The position numbers and the translations under genes were made by a program. A stretch of 42,702 nt of DNA from a virus, in IMG/VR virus record IMGVR_UViG_3300015158_000019, positions 1 through 42,702 of that record. One strand, given 5' to 3'. Below the pieces are notes generated by a model. That model ran no database searches. It saw only the letters and a program-made list of their open reading frames with translations, and was not told the DNA's origin. Of this stretch, positions 38,201-42,702 are shown one piece after another (position 1 is the first letter of the stretch; each line of letters starts with the position of its first letter).

Positions 38201-38531
38201 CTGCACGCTTTACTGGCGCGGCTACGATGTAAACGGAGTGCCGACGAACCAGGGGGCTGTGGTCTTCATCCTCGTGGCCACCGGCGCCGGTGCGACCCCA
38301 AGCGGCGACGTCTCCATCGAAATCATTGGTACGCCCCACGTGGGGGCGGTGAGCGCGAAGCTTACCTGTGCCACACCTTCGAGCACGATCCATTACTCGA
38401 AGAACGGCGCCGCCTTCGCCACCTACAGCACGCCCGTTGTCCTCAACCTGGACGACGATATCACGACCTATTCGAGCGCCACGGGACTGACCGATTCGTC
38501 CCCCAACTATTTCGTGAATGACAGCCTCTAG
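35250..38531 (+). CDS. Tail tip/host-specificity (J-like) protein
   Basis: A 1093-residue protein one base after the peptidase stop. The N-terminal GVPVPWFAGEAKIALSWICP and the following domains (VLVNDQVAFTGPLVRSGGAH, FRTHVSKDNVTYDLVAQQTF, VYLKRGCYGTQQAAHAI) match the tip-protein family found after NlpC/P60 genes. Residues 927-1070 contain chitobiase-type C-terminal domains (SSTIHYSKNGAAFATYSTPV), common on carbohydrate-binding surface proteins. It closes the tail tip and contacts the host surface. Confidence 0.8.
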   Translation: MFGSTATPVSQKKLANISGYDTSSNQQGVPVPWFAGEAKIALSWICPFYNLTSKTVNSGGGKKGAGAAGAQKNWYADIAGVACVCPDDAPVDSIINVLVNDQVAFTGPLVRSGGAHYVALTLDTYCQEARCYWGTKDQPRDTLILTPRGVPPVGGGFNPRNTATYPSFDSAGDPWVLSTPPPGVSNPKAGHYDTHPAYRNCCYFVFKQFFLGSSPNMPNVSVILSRGCKFFSGARFESSPAGGVNPMGPLYEILTDTLFGAGLPEAQLSAASFEAAASALDDDGILLSPVLLSSTSLRAFIAEYLGYFDGFLRRNGTLLEAGYFSHGAIDSSSLLTLNSDDLASEPQIQPGTLEDTKNFFTVEFTNRATWYYPDFATSDDPSNFHQVGEHRDDNPKRPFIITAALAQRFITEYGMMAGKIPASGAAEFLREKVKTLLPGDRFNLDSTSFGLEFLLRVNNREWPADKDAVAKLAVSVERADWQHLYTQPAAPKDPDFTIEAIAIAAQRIVELPSQLKDVNAVEVAVLAERPSAPILGFRTHVSKDNVTYDLVAQQTFFAVHGKIKTAAYVATTPIVDTSVGMVVELYGVDLESIVSQSDQERDDHALLVWVGNEIMSVGSVTALGSGQYRVYLKRGCYGTQQAAHAIDSDCWFVFRDHIAPIANANFIPGNTVYFKLQPYTATENYDIALVTAVAHTFGDGPFVLSGLELFGQGSDFEFTGRNPRFAWRLYSIAGAEISGEQLSLGAYDDQFAQFNLRVRDAITGDVVWTGSSKVPERTFDYEENANCAGGPRRHFYFGVAALSRSGAQTPWEEIEVNNPNENPPSGHVGGGITSIDFYLDTSTALDHAGILLWRSLDPAFVVTEPLAAGVELVFKGPDSFFSVPQAEGTTWYYRSASYDDFWDGTIADLIIGAAVAESTIAVTPVGDPPSISEGGGSFTGTKSVTVSPRIGERVVYAFNRDTLSTSAGWPGGIGSYSSLTIDKSCTLYWRGYDVNGVPTNQGAVVFILVATGAGATPSGDVSIEIIGTPHVGAVSAKLTCATPSSTIHYSKNGAAFATYSTPVVLNLDDDITTYSSATGLTDSSPNYFVNDSL

Positions 38532-38533
38532 CC

Positions 38534-39016
38534 ATGGCCCAGATCAAAAGCGGAACGGCAGCGGTGACCAACGGCAGCAACATTGTCACGGCCGCAGCGG
38601 GCGTGGATTGGAGTGCCGCGACGGCGATGAGCTACTTCTCGATCGACGGCGTGCGCGGCGCGCCGGTCTACGCGATCAACTCGCGCGCCTTTGTCTCTGG
38701 CGCCTGGCGTCTCACGCTGGCCACGAACTACGGCGAGACCAGCAATCCAACGGCCGCCTACCTGATCCAGAAGGACTTCCTCACCTTCTCGATCGATGGC
38801 GCGGATTTCTCCATCCCGATCTTCGGTCCCGGCGACACGCAAACGCTCGAGCTTTGGAACCGGGGCGTGGCGGTGATCATTGCCGCGCTCACAGCGGTGC
38901 GCGATCGCGCGTCGATCCGGCTCTGGAATCCGGACCAGAATTTATTCTTCACCCTCAGCGTGAAGGGCGCCGCGGGTGCGGAAGTCATCCATCTCTCGGA
39001 CACCGGCTCGCCATGA
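38534..39016 (+). CDS. Tail-tip/fibre attachment protein
   Basis: A 160-residue protein starting MAQIKSGTAAVTNGSNIVTA. The N-terminal beta module (SGTAAVTNGSNIVT, then WRLTLATNYGETSNPTAAYL and IQKDFLTFS) recurs in proteins between tip and fibre in many siphoviruses. FGPGDTQTLELWNRG and SIRLWNPDQN follow. It probably links the fibre to the tip. It is ATGA-coupled to the fibre. Confidence 0.65.
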   Translation: MAQIKSGTAAVTNGSNIVTAAAGVDWSAATAMSYFSIDGVRGAPVYAINSRAFVSGAWRLTLATNYGETSNPTAAYLIQKDFLTFSIDGADFSIPIFGPGDTQTLELWNRGVAVIIAALTAVRDRASIRLWNPDQNLFFTLSVKGAAGAEVIHLSDTGSP

Positions 39017-42000
39017 GGAAACTCCCGCTCTTGCTCGTGATCATGCTCCTGATCGTTCCAGGCGTTCACGCGCGCGATACCATCACGATCAACGACATCG
39101 GCCAGACCGCGCAGACGTTGGATCTGCAGACGGGGAAGTTCAAACAGAACGGTGTCACGATTAATTTCGGCAACGCCGCGAACCAGGTGCCGATTCTGGA
39201 CGGCAGCGCGAAGCTTAATACTTCAACGATCCCTGGACTGCCGGCGTCGATCATCACGAGTGGAAGTTTCGCCGACGCGCGGATCGCGTCGGCCTCGATC
39301 TGGAACGCGAAAGAAAATGCGCTGACATTTTCCGGGCCGCTTTCGCGGAGCACGAACACAATCTCTATCCCCGCGGCAACGGCGAGCGTCGACGGATACC
39401 TAAGCGCCTCGAACTTCACCATCTTCAACGCGAAGGAAAGCGCGTTGACCTTCTCGACTCCGCTGGCACGCAGCACGAACACAATCTCGCTCCCGGCCGC
39501 GACCGGCAGTGTGAATGGTTACCTCGCGAGTGGCGATTGGACGACTTTCAACAACAAGGTGGCCACGACGCGGACGCTCAGCACGACCGCGCCTCTGGGC
39601 GGTGGTGGCGATCTAAGCGCGAACCGAACACTGACCATCGCTCAGGCAACCACGAGCGTGGATGGATATTTGTCAGCGACCGACTGGACCACGTTCAACG
39701 CGAAGGTCGGCGCCACGCGCACGATCAACGCGACCGCGCCGATCACGGGCGGCGGTGATCTAAGCGCGAATCGCACGCTCGCAATGGCCGCGGCGACGAC
39801 GAGCGTGGACGGATATCTGAGCGCCTCGAACTTCACCATCTTCAACAACAAGGTGGGAACCGCGCGCACGATTAACACCGCTTCTCCGATCACGGGTGGC
39901 GGTGACCTGAGCGCCGATCGGACGATAGCGATCCCGGTCGCAACTGGGAGCGTGAATGGCTATCTCTCGAGTGGCGACTGGACGACGTTCAACAACAAAG
40001 AGAGCGCGCTGACCTTCACCAATGGGATTACGCGGTCGACGAACACGATCGGCCTCGGCGCCATTACTCCCTCAAGTGTCACCACCGCGGGGGTAACGAA
40101 CGCTTCCGATCACACGATCGGCATCACGGGCAGCTACTCTGCGAACGTCGTCTTCGAAGGCGATTCCATCACGCAACAGGTGAGCGATGTGACGGGAGCG
40201 CCGAACGGCTACAACAATTACATGGGTGCGGCGGCCGGCGATGGCGTCGCGGCCGTGCCGGCCATCGGGACCTACAACGGGATTGCGGTCAGTCCTTCAG
40301 TGGGTCAGAACGTGGCGGTCGCCGGCAAAACGACGAACGATCTCTACGAGACGGCCGCGCGCGTGAATGCGCTCTTCCGGCAGGAAGCTGGGATGAACGT
40401 GGTGGTCTATCTCGCCGGCACAAACAACCTCGGGCTTTCGCCATACGAGACGGCGGAACAGACCTACTCGCACATCGAGGCGATCTGCAAACACCACCGC
40501 CAGATGGGCTGGCGCGTGATCTTGGTGGGCCTCACGTCGCGCGGCGGGACGCAGTCGGGCACCGGTACGGCCTTCGACACGCTAGTCGGACAGGTCAACG
40601 GTCTGCTCCGTCAGAACTGGGCGCAATTTGCCGATCGCTTCATCGATTGGGGCGTGATCAACGGCGGCTCCAATGAGTTCAACCTGGGCGGCTATTCGAA
40701 CACGACCTGGTATGGAGGCGATCAGCTCCATCACACTTTCGCGGGTGGCCGGAAGCTCGCGAGCTACGTGCAGCCGGTGATCAACGAGCTACTGACTTAT
40801 TATTTTCAGCGGCAGAGCAATCAGCTCTACGTGCACATGAACAAGGCGACGCACACCAATGTGTACGCGGAAGGGATGCTCACTCTGAACAATGAAAACC
40901 CGAGCGCGGGACAGGATGAGATTAACTTCGCGTTTAACAAGGTGCTGAAGGCGAACATTCGCGCGGACTTCAACGGCACGCTGAATTTCGGAGCTACTGG
41001 CTACGTGGCAGACTACATCGGGTCGACCGGGCCGGATGTTTACGGCACGAACGGGAGCAACGGACCGCCGCTGATTTTCTATCGGGACACGAACCTCGTG
41101 CAATCGTCGAGGCCGTTTCAAATCCTGTCCTCAACTGTGGGCGGTCCGTCGACGGGGAAAGGCCTCGAGATGTTCTATAGCTCGGGCGTGGACTTCTCCT
41201 TCATCCAGTCTTACGACCACGCCGGGAGCGCGTGGAAGGGGATGTATTTCGGGGCCTCGCAATTCAACTTCGCGCCGAACGGGGCGATCAACATGCAGCT
41301 TACTTCTGCTGGGCTGACGGTCACAGGGGCCGACATCGCCATTAGTCATAACGTGACTGGCGCATCCACAGTGTCTGTTTCTAACACCACAAGCACGGGA
41401 TACTCTCATCTCTCAGCCGACAATGGCACTAACTCAGTAGAGTTGGGAATATACGGAACCTCCAAAGCGTCCTATGGCATGATTGGCGCAGGTGAAGGTT
41501 TTCTATACAACGGAACAACTCTTAACGTAATGGCGGACGGCTCTGGTGTGATCAAGTTCGCGGCTGGGGGAAACAGCGAAAAGATGCGCCTTACCAGCAC
41601 AGGTCTCACTGTGAATGGGATAACCACGGAAACGACAGGGGCAGGCTTTGCGTTGTCGAGTGGTGGATCGAACACGAAAATAACGGAAGCGTGGGGGGTA
41701 AATTTGAACGGCGATTCCACGCATCCGGTTACCGTCAAAAGCACGGCTCTCTTGGTAGGTTTCACTCCATCTGGAGGCTCGTATTCGGCAGGAGACGTGT
41801 CGGCGAGCGGCAACGTTACCGCGAAGCATTATGGTGGCAACGGAACCGCGCCGACAATCTCGACAGGCTCGCAAATCGGCTCAGGCGGCACGGTCTCGTT
41901 CGGAACGGGCTCAACAGATGCAAGCGGCTTAATCGCGATCACGACCGGCACCGGTCCAGGCACTGGTGACATGGCGACGGTCACCTTCAACGCAGCCTAT

Positions 42001-42159
42001 AACGTCGCTCCGTTTCCGGAGCTGACCGGGGCAACGACAGCGACGACGCTGGTGCACCCCACAGCCACATCGAGCACAACGGTTTTCACCGTCTACTTCG
42101 CCTCCGCTCCCGCGGCTGGCACCACCTACTACGTGTTTTATCACACCCAGGGGAACTAA
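39013..42159 (+). CDS. Tail fibre with SGNH-hydrolase domain and signal peptide
   Basis: A 1048-residue protein. Residues 1-20 (MRKLPLLLVIMLLIVPGVHA) look like a Sec signal. Residues 125-349 contain five repeats beginning SV(D/N)GYLS at 125, 166, 215, 264 and 313, an extended shaft. Residues 377-595 are an SGNH/GDSL hydrolase: block I VVFEGDSI (Ser385), block III LAGTNN, block V D570-x-x-H573. These enzymes remove acetyl or acyl groups from surface polysaccharides. The C-terminal third (SEKMRLTSTGLTVNG, then a small-residue beta tip) is a typical receptor-binding end. GC falls to about 47% at 41341-41460, suggesting a swapped module. Confidence 0.85.
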   Translation: MRKLPLLLVIMLLIVPGVHARDTITINDIGQTAQTLDLQTGKFKQNGVTINFGNAANQVPILDGSAKLNTSTIPGLPASIITSGSFADARIASASIWNAKENALTFSGPLSRSTNTISIPAATASVDGYLSASNFTIFNAKESALTFSTPLARSTNTISLPAATGSVNGYLASGDWTTFNNKVATTRTLSTTAPLGGGGDLSANRTLTIAQATTSVDGYLSATDWTTFNAKVGATRTINATAPITGGGDLSANRTLAMAAATTSVDGYLSASNFTIFNNKVGTARTINTASPITGGGDLSADRTIAIPVATGSVNGYLSSGDWTTFNNKESALTFTNGITRSTNTIGLGAITPSSVTTAGVTNASDHTIGITGSYSANVVFEGDSITQQVSDVTGAPNGYNNYMGAAAGDGVAAVPAIGTYNGIAVSPSVGQNVAVAGKTTNDLYETAARVNALFRQEAGMNVVVYLAGTNNLGLSPYETAEQTYSHIEAICKHHRQMGWRVILVGLTSRGGTQSGTGTAFDTLVGQVNGLLRQNWAQFADRFIDWGVINGGSNEFNLGGYSNTTWYGGDQLHHTFAGGRKLASYVQPVINELLTYYFQRQSNQLYVHMNKATHTNVYAEGMLTLNNENPSAGQDEINFAFNKVLKANIRADFNGTLNFGATGYVADYIGSTGPDVYGTNGSNGPPLIFYRDTNLVQSSRPFQILSSTVGGPSTGKGLEMFYSSGVDFSFIQSYDHAGSAWKGMYFGASQFNFAPNGAINMQLTSAGLTVTGADIAISHNVTGASTVSVSNTTSTGYSHLSADNGTNSVELGIYGTSKASYGMIGAGEGFLYNGTTLNVMADGSGVIKFAAGGNSEKMRLTSTGLTVNGITTETTGAGFALSSGGSNTKITEAWGVNLNGDSTHPVTVKSTALLVGFTPSGGSYSAGDVSASGNVTAKHYGGNGTAPTISTGSQIGSGGTVSFGTGSTDASGLIAITTGTGPGTGDMATVTFNAAYNVAPFPELTGATTATTLVHPTATSSTTVFTVYFASAPAAGTTYYVFYHTQGN
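39385..40060 (+). repeat. Five tandem repeats in the fibre shaft
   Basis: Units of about 147 bp (first unit about 123 bp) encode SV(D/N)GYLS..(W/F)TTFN..K followed by TINTASPITGGGDLSADRT-like sequence. The recurrence is exact in protein and close in DNA, a region open to recombination between units. It is coding and not a CRISPR array. Confidence 0.82.
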
Positions 42160-42162
42160 GTT

Positions 42163-42702
42163 ATGAAAAGCACAATCACCCTCATCGTCGCGCTTGCCCT
42201 CGCCGCGCACGCTCAGACTCCAACGCCAACGCCGCCGCTATTGCAGGGCAGCACGCCTGTCACCGTTAATGTCAGCGAACTGCGTCTGGTCACGATCAAC
42301 TTCACGGATCTCGGTCAGTTCATTAACGCGGGTCCGATCGGCGACGCGATCAAACGCTACCCGGCGCTCGCGCCGCTGATCCGCTCTCAGCTCGAGGCGG
42401 GTCTGGATACAATGGATGAACCGACCTTGAGTAAACGCCTGGCCGAACTCAGCGATGCCGGCGTTTCCATCACGAAGGCGGCCGCCGACAAACACGCCAC
42501 GCGGATCGAGAAGTTCCGGAGGCAGCGCGAGGCGGCGTTGCTCAAGGTCAAGGACACCGACCCGGCCCGAGCGAAGCAAAAGCTTGAGGAGCTGCTCGCC
42601 GCGAAGATCCCGATCGATTCGAAGATCCAAGACGCCGTGAATCGCGCCGCGACTCCAATACCCCCCGCCACGCCCGCGCCCACGCCAAACGACGGCCTCT
42701 GA
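42163..42702 (+). CDS. Secreted helical protein, unknown function
   Basis: A 179-residue protein after the fibre. Residues 1-17 (MKSTITLIVALALAAHA) are a signal peptide, followed by a Thr/Pro spacer (QTPTPTPPLL). The mature part has a beta start (VTVNVSELRLVTINFTDL) and a long charged helix (RIEKFRRQREAALLKVKDTD, ARAKQKLEELLA), ending Pro-rich. The stop is the last three bases of the window. No family recognised; it may be a fibre-associated or lysogenic-conversion protein. Confidence 0.62.
   Translation: MKSTITLIVALALAAHAQTPTPTPPLLQGSTPVTVNVSELRLVTINFTDLGQFINAGPIGDAIKRYPALAPLIRSQLEAGLDTMDEPTLSKRLAELSDAGVSITKAAADKHATRIEKFRRQREAALLKVKDTDPARAKQKLEELLAAKIPIDSKIQDAVNRAATPIPPATPAPTPNDGL

Noticed and set aside
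39385-40060. Direct repeats suggesting a CRISPR array
   Set aside because: The repeats are long, coding and in frame with the fibre shaft, with no unique spacers and no cas genes.
39013-42159. Diversity-generating retroelement target in the fibre
   Set aside because: No reverse transcriptase gene or template repeat is visible in the window.
1-42702. Window edges as the Mu-like ends of the element
   Set aside because: A gene is cut at the left edge and the right edge is the stop codon of a gene; no terminal inverted words or target duplication can be seen.

Overview
The window holds most of a Mu-like transposable siphovirus, probably a prophage, in a GC-rich host. Transposition genes (a DDE transposase and a MuB-type AAA+ ATPase) sit beside a tandem-HTH LexA/CI-type repressor. 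They are followed by a complete head and tail set: small and large terminase, gp29-like portal, protease/scaffold, major capsid, gpF-like minor head protein, tail tube, frameshifted tail chaperones, tape measure, NlpC/P60 peptidase, tip protein and fibre. The host is most likely a member of Verrucomicrobiota. This is inferred from many short dispersed repeats of kinds I associate with that phylum (gaCTTCTGAC tracts, CTTGGTGCTTGGAGC tracts, TCCGCAGATT/AATCTGCGGA elements, GCAGGCTGGCAGCCTGC palindromes), several of which lie inside phage genes.

Layout. Positions 1-10328 form one leftward early operon. In transcription order it runs: Ner-like regulator (10328), small unknown genes, a zinc-finger/HTH-like protein, transposase (7576-5897), two small proteins, a separate protein resembling the MuA beta-barrel (5334-4330), MuB-like ATPase (4336-3125), a frameshifted mini-gene with a 16-G tract, small genes, a J-domain protein (1683-1111), and more small and membrane genes. 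The last gene runs off the left edge. A 49-bp operator region (10329-10377) separates this operon from the rightward repressor. The repressor leads a short operon of envelope proteins: a BamE/SmpA-like lipoprotein, a two-helix membrane protein, a secreted TonB-C-terminal-like protein and a 33-residue membrane peptide. From 12392 to the right edge is the rightward late region: holin and spanin candidates with small genes (12.4-14.8 kb), packaging and head (14.8-22.6 kb), an accessory cassette with signal-peptide proteins including a low-GC leucine-rich-repeat protein (22.7-24.4 kb), head completion and tail (24.4-38.5 kb), and the tail fibre (39.0-42.2 kb).

How the genes work together. The repressor should silence the leftward operon in the lysogen while the envelope genes behind it stay on. 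On induction the Ner-like protein, transposase, barrel protein and ATPase would drive replicative transposition, and the late block would package DNA and build a long non-contractile tail with an SGNH-esterase fibre. Genes are packed very tightly: about 32 junctions are 4-base ATGA or GTGA overlaps. No stretch without a gene exceeds 130 bp; the longest (9379-9505, 22582-22706) hold a host-type repeat and a terminator. I see no tRNA, rRNA, CRISPR array or recognisable endolysin.

Most unusual points: an over-represented octamer CCTAACGA/TCGTTAGG (21 exact copies); a repeated L-A-x-N motif confined largely to the protease/scaffold, a polyprotein-like decoration precursor and the capsid protein, suggesting a maturation cleavage signal; a transposase split over two genes with Glu at the second catalytic position; host repeats used as coding sequence, including a lipoprotein signal peptide; and signal peptides on several structural-region proteins.
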